Part shown: piece after piece, positions 10,026 through 20,510 of the stretch
How positions within the stretch are numbered: the stretch's first letter is position 1
Layout of the letters: each line of letters starts with the position of its first letter
Assembly (NCBI GenBank): GCA_037974335.1
Contig: CM075761.1
Coordinates: 11,275,790 to 11,339,789, forward strand
DNA: 64,000 nt
Source of the DNA: Prionace glauca
Taxonomy: Eukaryota; Chordata; Chondrichthyes; Carcharhiniformes; Carcharhinidae
Reading direction: 5' to 3'
The notes under the pieces: model-generated
Database searches by the model: none
What the model saw: only the letters and a program-made list of their open reading frames with translations
What the model was told of the DNA's origin: nothing
Program-made: the position numbers and the translations under genes

Positions 10026-10540
10026 CAGTTTCTCTGCAAGCGTCAGTAGCAATTATTCCGTCAGGGAATATTAAATAGAATGATGAGGAGGAACAGAGCT
10101 GGGAGTGAGATACATACACCTTAATATGAAGACTCTAGTAGAAGAAATTAGTGCCACAACAGTTTCAGAAGCAAATAAAGAGGGTGTTCTTTCCAGAATG
10201 ATTGAAGTGCTCTGCAAAACATTATGACCTTTAAAGCCAGGGAAACGAGTCTTTAGATATTGCAGCAGAGAGCGGGGCTTGGCAGCAGATAGAGAAACAC
10301 AGAGAGGCGTTGGATGTGGCCACACTTGCATGGTGTGACCTTAAGAAAGACGCCTCGCTCACGGCCCATTCAGGGACAGTGCAAAGCACATCAAAGCAGC
10401 AATCGCTGGTTGAGATTCTGATCACGTTACGCTTGAGATGGAAAATTGTCCGAGGAAGCAGCTCTTTGCGGTTTTTTTCTTTGTTTACAGTTGAGCCGCT
10501 ACACCTACCCAACTGCCTACAGAGTTCAGAAACTGAGACA
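10026..10540. other. no gene seen
   Basis: No recognisable repeat or exon. Overlapping short frames on both strands lack domain features. Confidence 0.35.
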
Positions 10541-10861
10541 CAATGTGTCTCATTGTGAGGCCGCAGCTGGAGTACTGTGTGCAGTTTTGGGCGCCGCACC
10601 TGCGCAAAGGGATTGCGCAGGTGGACGAAAAGGGATTGTATGGACGATCGTTTTTTCACTTACACGGTGGGGCTCTCGCTTCTGGCCGGAAGCGCCCGGG
10701 CGGGAACTCGCTGGGGTCTTTTAAAAGACTTCTGGATGAGTATATGGGGTTTAATGGGATTGGGGGTTATAGATAGGTCTATAGATTGGTGGGGTTGATG
10801 TGATCGGCGCAACTCGAAAGCCGAAGGGCCTGTTTGTGCTGTAATGTTCTATGTTCTATGA
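10541..10861 (+). mobile_element. mosaic CR1 fragment (b, c-like and a pieces)
   Basis: Within 320 bases it carries CR1-b text (CCGCAGCTGGAGTACTGTGT, 10559-10610), a short CR1-c phrase (GGACGAAAAGGGATTG, about 10622) and CR1-a text from AACTCGCTGGGGTCTTTTAA through the complete CR1-a tail at 10861. Confidence 0.7.
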
Positions 10862-10968
10862 CACAATTTCAATGCAATATTTTCAATTCTTTCTTCGGCG
10901 GCTTCCATCAGGTAACAGGTGTAAACTGTTTACAGAATGAATTAGATTGAACACAATTACGTTACGGC

Positions 10969-11190
10969 AAGCTGGCACAGTAGTTAGTAGCGCTGTCAAA
11001 CAGCGCCTGGGACAAGACTTCAATTCCAGCCGAGGGTGACAAGCCGTGTGGAGTTTGAACGTTCTCCCCGTGTCTGCATGGGTTGCGTCTGCGTGCCCCC
11101 GTTTCCCCCCACAGTCCGGGGATGTGCAGGTTATGGTGGATTGGCCATGATAAATTGTCCCTTAGTGTCCAAAGATGTGTCGGTTAGAAC
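10969..11190 (+). mobile_element. V-SINE, diverged
   Basis: TAGTTAGTAGCGCTGTCAAA is a decayed head. GTGTGGAGTTTGAACGTTCT and GATTGGCCATGATAAATTGT are core text. It is joined to an inverted copy at 11191. Confidence 0.65.
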
Positions 11191-11375
11191 CATAGAATCC
11201 TACAGCGCAGAAAGAGGCCCTTCAGCCCATCGAGTCTGCACCGACCACAATCCCACCTCGGCCTTATCCTCATTCCCCTACACATTTTACCCACTAATCC
11301 CTGTAACCTACACATCTCAGGACACTAAGGGACAATTTTAGCATGGCCAATCAACCTAATCCGCACATCTTTGGA
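11191..11375 (-). mobile_element. V-SINE-A tail fragment, minus
   Basis: AGCCCATCGAGTCTGCACCG and GACACTAAGGGACAATTTTA are the V-SINE-A 3-prime half reversed. About 95 bases of plus-strand SINE text follow to 11470. Confidence 0.65.
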
Positions 11376-11611
11376 GGTTAGGTGGATTAGCCATGGTAAA
11401 TTGACGCAGTTATGGAGAAAAGGTGAGGTGATGTGGACCTGGGTAAAATGCTGCACCGCAATGAAGGGAGTCGATGATTATATTCTGAATTCCTGCCAGT
11501 TCTCATTTTAACACTGAGAGTTTGCCCGCAGGCGACAGGGACGGGCTAACAGGAGCACCAAAATATCAAAGCGTCCCTCGAAGCTGTAGAACATTCCGAC
11601 TTGGAAATATA

Positions 11612-11955
11612 ACGCCACGGTAGCACAGTGGTTAGCACTGCTGCTTCACAGCTCCAGGGTCCTGAGTTCGATTCCCGGCTCGGGTCACTGTCTGTGTGGA
11701 GTTTGCACGTTCTCCTCGTGTCTGCGTGGGTTTCCTCCGGGTACTCTGGTTTCCTCCCACAGTCCAAAGATGTGCAGGTTGCGTTGATTGGCCACGCTAA
11801 GAAATTACCCCTTAGTGTCCAGGGATGTGTAGGTTAGAGGGATTAGTGGGTGGAATATATAAGGATGTTGGGGTCGGTCCTGGGTGGGATTGTGGTTGGT
11901 GCAGACTCAATGGGGCGAAGGGCCTCTTTCTGTACGGTTGCGTTCTATATCACCG
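11612..11955 (+). mobile_element. V-SINE-A, near full length
   Basis: ACGCCACGGTAGCACAGTGG, GAGTTCGATTCCCGGCTCGG, the full core, and a tail ending TCTGTACGGTTGCGTTCTAT. Confidence 0.85.
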
Positions 11956-11959
11956 TTGC

Positions 11960-12154
11960 TTCACTCCCTCCCTAACATGAACTGCGAGCGAACACAATTT
12001 GGCCCATCATGTCTGTACCGAGCACAATTCCGGGACCCCATGCATTTATCCTAGCTAGTCCCTCTTACACTAAGGGACAATTTAGCACGGCCGATCCACT
12101 GAACCCGCTAATCTTTGGACATTATGGGACAAGTTAGCACGGCTAATCCACCGA
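11960..12154 (-). mobile_element. V-SINE tail fragments, minus
   Basis: CTTACACTAAGGGACAATTT and GACATTATGGGACAAGTTAG are two partial, overlapping SINE 3-prime halves, both reversed. Confidence 0.55.
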
Positions 12155-12318
12155 ACATAAGAACATAATAAGAACATATGAAATAGGAGCAGGAGTAGGC
12201 CATCTGGCCCTTCGAGCCTGCCCCGCCATTCAATACGATCATGGCTGATCTGTCGTGGCTCAGTTCCACATTTCCGCCCTCTCCCCATATCCCTTAATCC
12301 CCTTATCAAAAACATGCA
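12155..12318 (-). mobile_element. CR1-b 3-prime tail
   Basis: The tail AGGAGCAGGAGTAGGCCATC, CCCGCCATTCAATACGATCA and CTCCCCATATCCCTTAATCC match other CR1-b ends. Confidence 0.8.
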
Positions 12319-12339
12319 CATATTTGAACACAAAGGCAC

Positions 12340-12740
12340 AATTTAACATTGCCAATCCAACTAATTTGTCCATTTTTGGACAGGAAGTGGCAGTTTAACG
12401 TGGTAAAACTAACCTGCAAGTTATAGAATCATCAAATCCCTACAATGCCGAAGGAGGCCACTCGACCGATCGAGTCTTCGTCAACTTCCCCACTCCAGCC
12501 ATATCCCTGTAACCTCACGTACTTGCCCAAGCGATTCCCTCTGACAATCAGGGAAAATTTAGCGGAGCCAATCCACCTAACCTGCACACGTTTGGACTGT
12601 GGGAGGAAACCACAGCACCCAGAGGAAACCCACGTAGACACGGGGAGAACGTGCAACCTCCACACGGGCGGCGACCCAAGACGAGAATTGAACTCGGGTC
12701 CTTGGCGCTGTGAGACAGCGTTGGCCCCGGCTTGCGGTAT
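12340..12740 (-). mobile_element. V-SINE-A, minus
   Basis: It runs from a decayed tail (TAGAATCATCAAATCCCTAC) through the core reversed (GGACTGTGGGAGGAAACCAC) to the head (TGAACTCGGGTCCTTGGCGC). Confidence 0.75.
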
Positions 12741-12794
12741 CCACTGGGCAAATGGCCACGAAGTAAGCGGGGGGGCGGGGGGGGGGGAGCAGAT

Positions 12795-13195
12795 GTATGA
12801 CTAAGTTGAGGAAGAACTTCTTCACCCAAACGGTTGTGAATCTCTGGAATTCAATGCCCTGTCAAGCAGCTGATGCTACTTCATCGAATGTTTCGAAGGC
12901 AAGGATAGATAGATTTTTTAACAGTAAAGGAAATTAGGGAAATGGTGAGGGGGCGAGTAAATGGAGTTGAGTCCGCAGAATGATGAGACACGATTTCCGT
13001 GGATAGGTTTATGGACGAAAAGGGATTGGTTTAGGTTAGTGGGTCATTGTTTTCTAACTGGTCGGCGCAACATCGTGGGCCGAAGGGCCTGTTCTACGCT
13101 GTAATGTTCTATGTTCTATGTTCTATCTTATTGAATAGTAGAGCAAACTCGAGGAGCCAGTTGGGTATTCTGGCTGTTAGTTCTTATGTTCTTTT
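12795..13195 (+). mobile_element. old CR1 3-prime end split by a CR1-c tail
   Basis: GAAGAACTTCTTCACCCAAA and GTGAATCTCTGGAATTCAAT belong to an old CR1-b-like copy. Its tail resumes at 13127 (CTTATTGAATAGTAGAGCAA). Bases 12999-13126 between them are a CR1-c 3-prime end (GGTTTATGGACGAAAAGGGA through the TTCTATG repeats). Confidence 0.7.
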
Positions 13196-13352
13196 GCAGT
13201 TGAATCTCAGATGGAAACAATGCTGAGATGGAGGGAAGAACTAAAGAGACCACTGGAAACTAGAGTGGAAACTCGATGTTTTAAAAGCTGCTCCAGATCA
13301 GAGAAAATTTGATAAATTACAATGAGACTTGCTCATTTCAAACGTCGTGCCT

Positions 13353-13716
13353 GGGGCGGCACGGTAGCACAGTGGTTGGCAATGCTGCTTCACAGCTTCA
13401 GGGACCTGGGATTGATTCCCGCCTCGGGTCACTGTCTTTGTGGTGCTTGCACGTTCTCCTCGTGTCTGCATGGGTTTCCTCCGAGTGCTCCGGTTTCCTC
13501 CCACAGTCCAAAGATGTGCGGGTTAGGTTGATTGGCCGTGCTAAAATTGTCCCTTAGTGTCCTGGGGTGTGTAGGTTAGAGGGATGAGTGGGTAAATGTA
13601 TAAGGGTATGGGGATACGGCCTGGGTAGGATTGCGGTCATAGAACACTACAGTGCAGACTCGATGGGCTGGAGGGCCTGCTTCTGCACTGTAGGGTTCTA
13701 TGTTCTATGTTCTACC
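13353..13716 (+). mobile_element. V-SINE-A, near full length
   Basis: GGGGCGGCACGGTAGCACAG, ACTGTCTTTGTGGTGCTTGC, the core, and the tail ACTGTAGGGTTCTATGTTCT. There is a short duplication of tail text near 13640. Confidence 0.85.
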
Positions 13717-13874
13717 TCCACAAGACAAATAAAACTTGACACATATTAAAGACATTTTGTCCTTCCATTTCGTTTATTTGGTGTTTGGATTCACCCAATT
13801 ACAACTTGCTACACTTAATGAGCAGAGTCAGATGTTTCTGGGACATAAGCTCAACGCAGGAGTCGGCCACTCAT

Positions 13875-14365
13875 CCCCTCAATCCTTCCCTATCAGGAAA
13901 AAAAAACATGGCGTATCTGCCTGTGGTCTCAACTTCTGTGCCCCTCATAATTGTATAATCTTCCATCAGGCCGGCACTCAAACTCCGTTTTTCCAAGGAG
14001 AAAAATCCCAGTTTATTCAATCTCTCCTCATAGCTAATACCCTCCATACAAGCAACACCTTGGAAACATTATGTGCACTCTCTACAACGCCTCCACATAC
14101 TTCTGATAGTATGGCAACCAGAATTGAACACCATATTCCAAATGTGGCCGATCTTGCCAACTCATGACATAATTTGCCAACTCTTATATTTATGCCCTGG
14201 TCGATGAAGGCCTGTATGCCATATACTATCTCCGCCATCTATTCCTCCTGTGCTGTCACGTGTAAGGATTCGGATTGTTCTGCCAATTATTGTATAGCTC
14301 CCACTTGAATTGAATCTACCAAAATGCATCACTTCGCATCTCAGTTCTGAATCCATCCAACTATT
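13875..14365 (-). mobile_element. old CR1 ORF2 C-terminal fragment
   Basis: The minus strand reads VYGIQAFIDQGINIRVGKL then TFGIWCSILVA, the thumb-to-C-terminal part of CR1 ORF2 in decayed form. The plus-strand text TTCAATCTCTCCTCATAGCT is shared by all CR1 copies here. Confidence 0.6.
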
Positions 14366-14421
14366 TCACTCCTGATTCCACGCGATTTAACCATTTGCAG
14401 AAACCTGTGGGACCTTGAGAA

Positions 14422-14757
14422 ATGTCGGAAAATCTAGACAAATTGACAGTCGGAGGACTCTTACCTCCCAGGATGGAAAGTGGTGATCCCCTAGAAATTC
14501 TCACCCCCGCACTGCTATTGGTGCAGACAAAAAGCCATGCTTTTCTGGAGGGGATGTCGAGGACATTTGTACAACTGCAAAGTCAACTGGAGGAGTCCAC
14601 CAGGTTATCGGAAATGCATGCAACCCAGGCTGAAACTGCAAGAGCATTGGGCGGAGTGGAGAGCCTTAGGCAAGAAGCCCATGCATTAACCGATGATGTC
14701 CAAGGCCTGGCTCACTGTCCATTGCTAAGGGACAAAACAGCATGTCCACCATTTTAA
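14422..14757 (+). CDS. unidentified 111-codon open frame
   Basis: This frame starts with ATG and encodes MSENLDKLTVGGLLPP, then a helix-prone stretch (SRTFVQLQSQLEESTRLSEM, ETARALGGVESLRQEAHALT) with heptad-like spacing. I do not recognise it. It has no splice sites, signal peptide or membrane segment that I can support. It could be the coiled-coil start of an unknown repeat protein, an exon, or chance. The neighbouring 14760-15040 is also unclassified, and no second copy was found in this window. Confidence 0.25.
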   Translation: MSENLDKLTVGGLLPPRMESGDPLEILTPALLLVQTKSHAFLEGMSRTFVQLQSQLEESTRLSEMHATQAETARALGGVESLRQEAHALTDDVQGLAHCPLLRDKTACPPF

Positions 14758-15044
14758 CTGGCAGGTCAAATGTCCAGGCCACATTGTGGAGTTGTTGAGG
14801 TGCTTGGCCACCTCCTTCGCCTGAAGGGCGATTGGCATCTGCGCCTATGCAGCAGCCACCTGGTCTTCTGGCTCCAGTTCCTTTGGGGCAAATTCATGCC
14901 TGGTTTGGCTCTGGCGCTCTCGCAAACTCCTGTTTCCCTCGGCACCAGCGACCAGAACCGTTGCTGTCTGGTGTAGTTTCAGTCCGAAATCCATCGTCAG
15001 TCTTTTAGGACATAGAAGGGAGAGAATGAATGAGTATATGTGTG
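14758..15044. other. no gene seen
   Basis: GC-richer than its surroundings. There is a possible minus frame ending EPEDQVAAA, which has no recognisable domain. Confidence 0.3.
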
Positions 15045-15405
15045 TGTATGTGTTTGTGTTTGTGTGTGTGTGTGTGTATGAGAGAGAGAGAGAGACAGAG
15101 AGAGAGAGAGCGAGGCAGGCAGACGGACAGATAGACAGAAAGGGAGAGATTGGTGGTGGGGAGAAAGATACAGAACGAGACTGAGAGAGATAGAGACAGA
15201 AAGGCAGAAAAAAAAGACAGAAACAGAGGAAGAGAGAGACAGAGAGAGAGAGGCCGAGAGCGAGACAGGCAGAGAGAGGAAGACAGGAAGACAGGGAAAG
15301 TGAGAAAGGGAAAGAGAGACATGGGGAGACAGTGAAAGAGAGACAGGTGTGAGAGGGTGAGGGAGGGAGAGAGAGAGAAAGGGAGAGGGAGAGGCTGAGA
15401 TAGTT
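15045..15405. repeat. GT then long GA-rich purine tract
   Basis: A short TG repeat (15047-15078) is followed by about 320 bases dominated by AGAGAG, GACAGA and GGGAGA units. The long serine- and leucine-rich open frames here are artefacts of composition. Confidence 0.85.
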
Positions 15406-16097
15406 TGTAATCTTACCTATCATTGAAGACTCACATCTTCCCTCTTCCCGATGTGATCAATGATTGGAGGTTGATCATTCTTCAGCATTCCCTCAATGCA
15501 ATCATGCTTTACAGCGGCTGCTGTCCACACCATCCAGTTTGTACGGTGAGGTATATGCCCTTTGTCCCCTTTTCTTGAATCATGCCTCCTGTCCCCATCA
15601 TCCCTCCCTTCACAGCACCTAAGAAATTCTTTAACATGAGCTATAAGTGCATAAGGCTAAAGGCTTCCTTCAGTTGGAAATGTGACCCTCTGGGGAAGTT
15701 GTGCGTCACTGGTTGGCACTGGTACTGGTTCAAATCTGAATTGACCTCACACTCTTTGGTGAGACCCAACAAGTTACTGGGGGCATTAATGTCGTCCTGT
15801 GAGATCTGGATAAGAGAGGAGGGAACAGCTTGTATTATGGGACAGTGACCATCGTCCTTTATGAAGCTTCCCGTGTGTGTCTCAGCACTGCGGCTAGTTC
15901 TGATATGGATTACCTGGAAGCATTTTTCCAGGTACTGCTGAGGAGCTTGATCCTTGCATGAAATTACCCTGCCCATTCCTCTTCCTGATCTGGTGTGGGA
16001 CTGTGAATGAAGGGAGTTCCAGAAGGTGTGAGTGTCTATTTAAAAGATTTTTTTAAAGCCATGATCTCTGCAGCTCTCACATTTAGTATTTCTCAGC
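15406..16097. other. unclassified; no gene seen
   Basis: Open frames of 88 (plus) and 111 (minus) codons overlap, and neither has a recognisable domain. Even base use suggests a decayed repeat of unknown class. Confidence 0.3.
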
Positions 16098-16215
16098 TCA
16101 TAGAACATAGAACGTAGAATACTACAGCACAAACAGGCCCTTCGGCCCACAAGTTGCGCCGATCACATCAACACCTACCAACCTACAGACCTATCTATAA
16201 CCCTCAATCTCATAG
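16098..16215 (-). mobile_element. CR1-a2 tail fragment
   Basis: ACTACAGCACAAACAGGCCC, CCCACAAGTTGCGCCGATCA and TATCTATAACCCTCAATC are the CR1-a2 3-prime end reversed. Confidence 0.8.
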
Positions 16216-16862
16216 CCTTGGGTGACGTCATTGGTGGGAGGAGGAAAATATCTGTGTGTCAGTCAGGTGATGTGTTGTTTTAAAATTTGTCTCGGCTGCT
16301 GTGTTAGAAGCATAGCAGAATGAAATCTCTCTGCCTTTGTTTCATTTTGAAAGTTTTACCAGTTAACTAAAGGTGTATCTTGTTTTCCATCCTATAGTCA
16401 AAAATCTAAGTTTCAGGGAGGTGATGACGAAAAGCTGCTCAGAGATTTCAAGGTCATTTGAAATCAGAATTTAATTCAGTGAATTGGATTCCAGTATCAA
16501 GCGTGCTTTAGCCTGTGCACTGATACATCTAGTTATTGAGTTTGCTTATTGGATAATGCTTTCGATTGGAACATTCGATACATATTGGTTACGGATTATT
16601 CATTATTGTAATTGTAGTTTTCTTTGTAATTGTTAAAAGTTCTTGCTAATTTTCTTACCGTACCTGCTAACATTATTCTTAAATAAATGTTGTTTTGGTA
16701 AAAGCTCCCTAGTGGATCACTTGAATTATATCTGAAGTGAAGCATCTCAAGATATCTGAGTCAAATTCAAGATGGAAAACTTGGTCCAGACAGACTTAAG
16801 AAAACATTTTGAAGTTTCTGACCTGAATCAGAACAAGGGAGAGAGATCCTGGGAGCATGAGA
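16216..16862 (+). other. AT-rich segment with AATAAA; possible LTR fossil
   Basis: It has TGACGTCATTGGTGGGAG (a CRE-like site), a long AT-rich body and AATAAA at 16682-16687 followed by a GT-rich stretch. This layout could be a solitary LTR or another repeat end. No partner copy or internal region is present, so the class is tentative. Confidence 0.25.
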
Positions 16863-16864
16863 AG

Positions 16865-17132
16865 GTCTTTTATTCATTGTGGGACATGGGCGTCATGGGC
16901 AGGAGGAGCGCTTATTGCCCATCCCCAGTGAATGAGAGCAGTTGAGAGTCTAGAACTTTGTTGTGGCCCTGGAGTCACATACAGGCCAGACCAGGTCAGG
17001 AAGGCAGATTTCCTTCCCTAATAGTTATGAGTGAACCAGATGCGATTTTCCTGACAATTCGTTTCATGATCATCAGTGAATGTTTTATTTATTATTTATG
17101 GATTACTTTTTTTTATTGAATTCAAATTCCAC
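16865..17132 (-). mobile_element. SINE-2 body, outermost layer of a nest
   Basis: TGGCCCTGGAGTCACATACA and GAATTCAAATTCCACTA are SINE-2 text. The element stops where CR1-a2 begins at 17133 and resumes at 21111-21212 with its tRNA-like head (ATTTGAACCCGGGTCCCCAG, GGTAATACCACTGGGCCATC). Confidence 0.7.
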
Positions 17133-17423
17133 TACTTGGAGTACTATGCACAGTTCTGGTCGCCTCACTACAGGAAGGATGTGGAAGCTATTGAGAGGGT
17201 GCAGAGGAGATTACAAGGATGTTGCCTGGATTGGGAGCATGCCTTATGAAGATAGGTTGAGGGAGCTAGGACTCTTCTCCCTGGAGAGACGAAGCTTGAG
17301 AGGCGACCTGATAGAGGTTTATAAGATGTTTGAGAGGTATAGATAGGGTGGATTCTCGGAGGCTATTTCCCAGGGTTGAAATGGTCGCTACGAGAGGCCC
17401 CAGGTTTAAGGTGTGGGGAGTAG
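17133..17423 (+). mobile_element. CR1-a2 3-prime end, first half of a split copy
   Basis: It reads as ORF2 C-terminus ([10 protein letters not shown]-like, [15 protein letters not shown]) and stops at GTGTGGGGAGTAGG. The rest lies at 20878-21110, beyond the inserted CR1-a. Confidence 0.8.
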
Positions 17424-17519
17424 GAACATAGAACATATAGAACATAGAACATTACAGCACAAACAGGCCCTTCGGCCCTCGAGTTGCACCGATCGCATCA
17501 ACCCCACCAATCTATAGAC

Positions 17520-20510
17520 CTATCTATAACCCCCAATCCCATTAAACCCCATATACTCATCCAGAAGTCTTTTAAAAGACCCCAGCGAGTTCGCCTCCAC
17601 CACCGACGACGGCAGCCGATTCCAATCACTCACTACCCTCTGAGTGAAAAACTTACCCCTAACATCACCTCTGTACTTCCCTCCCCGCACCTTAAATCTG
17701 TGTCCTCTCGTAGCGACCATTTCAACCCGGGGAAATAGCCTCTGAGAGTCCACCCTATCTATTCCTCTCAACATTTTATAAACTTCTATCAGGTCGCCTC
17801 TCAACCTTCGCCTCTCCAGGGAAAAGAGTCCCAGCTCCCTGAACCTATCTTCATAAGGCATGCCTCCCAGTCCAGGCAACATCCTTGTAAATCTCCTCTG
17901 CACCCTTTCAATAGCTTCTACGTCTTTCCTATAGTGAGGCGACCAGAACTGCGTACAGTACTCCAAATGAGGCCTGACGAGGGTCCTGTAAAGTTGCAGC
18001 ATTACCTCCCGACTCCTAAACTCAATCCCTCGATTAATGAAGGCCAGTACACCATACGCCTTCTTGACCACCTCCTCCACCTGCGAGGCCGATTTAAGAG
18101 TCCTGTGATCCCGGACCCCGAGATCCTTCTGCTCTTCAACGCTACTAAGACCCCTGCCCTTAATAGTGTACTCGTTCATCCCGTTGGTTCTGCCGAAATG
18201 GACTACTACACATTTATCCGCGTTGAAGTCCATCTGCCACTTCTCCGCCCATTCCTGCATCCTATCTATGTCCTGCTGCAACTTTTGACATCCTTCCAGA
18301 CCATCCACAACACCGCCGACCTTCGTGTCATCAGCGAACTTGCTAACCCATCCCTCCACTTCCTCATCCAGGTCATTTATGAAAATGACAAACAACAAGG
18401 GTCCCAGAACAGATCCCTGGGGCACCCCACTGGTGACTGACCTCCATTCCGAAAAAGACCCATCCACAACCACTCTCTGCCTTCTGCAGGCAAGCCAGTT
18501 CTGGATCCACAAGGCCAAAGGCCCTTGGATCCCATGCCCTCTCACCTTCTCAAGAAGTCTTGCATGGGGGACCTTATCAAAAGCCTTGCTGAAGTCCATG
18601 TACACTACGTCCACGGCACTTCCTTCGTCAATGTGTTCAGTCACATTATCGAAGAACTCAACTAGGCTCGTAAGGCACGACCTGCCCTTGACAAATGCAT
18701 GCTGACTATTCCTGATCATGTCAAACCTCTCCAAATGGTCATAAATCTTGTCCCTCAGAAGCCTCTCCATCAGCTTACCAACCACTGAGGTCAGACTCAC
18801 CGGGCGGTAATTTCCCGGGCTATCTCTGTTCCCTTTCTTGAAAATAGGGACTACATCTGCAATCCTCCAATCTTCCGGAACCTCTCCCGTCTCCATTGAC
18901 GACGCAAAGATCATCGCCAAGGGCTCTGCAATCACTTCCCTGGCCTCCCACAGTATCCTGGGGTACATCCCATCTGGTCCCGGCGACTTATCTACCTTGA
19001 TAGAATTCAAAAGTTCTAACACATCCTCCTCTTTAATGTCCACGTACTCAATCTTTTCCACCTGCTGCAAGTCCATAGCAAGATCTTCCAAATCAGCTTC
19101 CACTGTGAATACTGATGCAAAGTACTCATTAAGCACCTCCGCCATTTCTTCTGGTTCTACACAGACCTTTCCCCCTTCATCTTTTATAGGTCCTATCCTT
19201 TCCCTTCTCACCCTTTTACCTTTCACATACTTATAGAAGGCCTTGGGATTTTCTTTAATCTTACCCGCCAAGGTCTTCTCATGACCCCTTCTGGCTCTCC
19301 TAATTTCCCTTTTAACCTCCTTTCTACAGTCCTTATATTCTTCAAGATCCTTAACCTCTCCTAGTTCCCTGAACCTTTTGTATACCTTCCTTTTCCTCCT
19401 GACTAGGTTCAACACAGCCTTCGTGCACCACGGTTCCCGCGACCTACCAAAACCCCCTTGCCTTATCGGAACATTGTCATGCAGAGCGCTAGACAAACAT
19501 TCCTTGAATATCCGCCACCTTCCTTCGGTACTCTTCCCTAAGAATGCCTCCTTCCAGTTTATTTGTCCAAGTAACTTCCTGACTTCTTCGTATCTCCCCT
19601 TACTCCAGACAAACACCTTCCTAGCCTGTCTGATCCTATCTCGTTCCAATGCAATTGTGAAGGAGATAGAATTATGATCTCCATTCCCAAGATGCTCTCC
19701 TACCGAGAGATCCATCACCTGCCCTGGTTCATTCGCCAGTACCAGGTCTAGTACTGCCTCACCCCTCGTAGGCTTGTCCACATACTGTGTCAGGAAACCT
19801 TCCTGAACACACCTAACAAAGTCCTCTCCAGCCGAACCCTTTACTCTAGGGATATTCCAGTCGATGTTTGGGAAATTGAAGTCTCCCATCACGACCACTC
19901 TGTTTTTAATACATTTCTCCAGAATCTGGTTCCCTATCTGCACTTCAACTTCCCTGTCACTATTGGGCGGCCTATAGAATACACCCAGCAAAGTTTTCGA
20001 CCCTATGCTGTTCGTAACTTCCACCCACAGAGCCTCTGTAGAAAGTCCCTCCACGGCATCCTCTTTCTCTGCAGCCATGACACTGTCCCTTATTAACAGT
20101 GCCACTCCACCACCTCTTCCGCCAGCCTCCCTGTCCTTCCTGAAACATCTGAAACCTGGCACCTGAAGTACCCAGTCCTGTCCCTGAGACATCCAAGTCT
20201 CCGTAATGGCCACCACATCACATTCCCAAGCAGCTATCCACGCCCTAAGCTCATCTACCTTATTTACTATACTCCTTGCATTAAAATATACACACTTCAG
20301 CCCCTCAGTCTGGGCATTTCCCTTCTCCACCTCCTGTCTAACCTCCCTCCCATGTTTCCTGCGGTCCTCCCCTACCTTTAAAGTATTAAAGCACATGCAT
20401 TTCAAACCCTGCTCCGCCCCACCCCCACTACGCCATGCCTTGCATTCCCCATCTATGCCCCCCTCCCTTTCACCCCCTCTACTCAATATCCCACCCCCCC
20501 CCCAAATCAA
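17520..20510 (-). CDS. CR1-a ORF2: endonuclease and reverse transcriptase, open
   Basis: About 996 codons without a stop. From the N-terminus: an APE-type endonuclease (CVYFNARSIVNKVDEL, AITETWMSQG, GGRGGGVALL, VVMGDFNFPNIDW at about residue 208, LDLVLANEP, GDHNSISF), a basic linker, then the reverse transcriptase (KSPGPDGMYPRILW, GNYRPVSLTSVVGK, DVVYMDFSKAFDKVPHARLL, SVTSGVPQGSVLGP, SKFADDTKVGG at about 722) and the C-terminal region ending GFNGIGGYR. The protein nicks target DNA and primes reverse transcription there. The frame has no ATG at its start: it opens at a TTG overlapping the ORF1 stop, so translation probably depends on ORF1 or an inner ATG. With most of ORF1 missing, this copy is unlikely to move on its own. 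Confidence 0.9.
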   Translation of the reverse strand: MIWGGGGILSRGGEREGGIDGECKAWRSGGGAEQGLKCMCFNTLKVGEDRRKHGREVRQEVEKGNAQTEGLKCVYFNARSIVNKVDELRAWIAAWECDVVAITETWMSQGQDWVLQVPGFRCFRKDREAGGRGGGVALLIRDSVMAAEKEDAVEGLSTEALWVEVTNSIGSKTLLGVFYRPPNSDREVEVQIGNQILEKCIKNRVVVMGDFNFPNIDWNIPRVKGSAGEDFVRCVQEGFLTQYVDKPTRGEAVLDLVLANEPGQVMDLSVGEHLGNGDHNSISFTIALERDRIRQARKVFVWSKGRYEEVRKLLGQINWKEAFLGKSTEGRWRIFKECLSSALHDNVPIRQGGFGRSREPWCTKAVLNLVRRKRKVYKRFRELGEVKDLEEYKDCRKEVKREIRRARRGHEKTLAGKIKENPKAFYKYVKGKRVRRERIGPIKDEGGKVCVEPEEMAEVLNEYFASVFTVEADLEDLAMDLQQVEKIEYVDIKEEDVLELLNSIKVDKSPGPDGMYPRILWEAREVIAEPLAMIFASSMETGEVPEDWRIADVVPIFKKGNRDSPGNYRPVSLTSVVGKLMERLLRDKIYDHLERFDMIRNSQHAFVKGRSCLTSLVEFFDNVTEHIDEGSAVDVVYMDFSKAFDKVPHARLLEKVRGHGIQGPLALWIQNWLACRRQRVVVDGSFSEWRSVTSGVPQGSVLGPLLFVIFINDLDEEVEGWVSKFADDTKVGGVVDGLEGCQKLQQDIDRMQEWAEKWQMDFNADKCVVVHFGRTNGMNEYTIKGRGLSSVEEQKDLGVRDHRTLKSASQVEEVVKKAYGVLAFINRGIEFRSREVMLQLYRTLVRPHLEYCTQFWSPHYRKDVEAIERVQRRFTRMLPGLGGMPYEDRFRELGLFSLERRRLRGDLIEVYKMLRGIDRVDSQRLFPRVEMVATRGHRFKVRGGKYRGDVRGKFFTQRVVSDWNRLPSSVVEANSLGSFKRLLDEYMGFNGIGGYR

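Noticed and set aside
14845-15423. 192-codon minus frame rich in serine and leucine
   Set aside because: Produced by the GA-rich tract; pure composition.
17934-18440. Open frame of 168 codons on the plus strand, repeated at 29657, 55811 (minus) and 61912
   Set aside because: It is the antisense of CR1-a ORF2 around the FADD region and appears wherever CR1-a does. There is no independent start context or domain.
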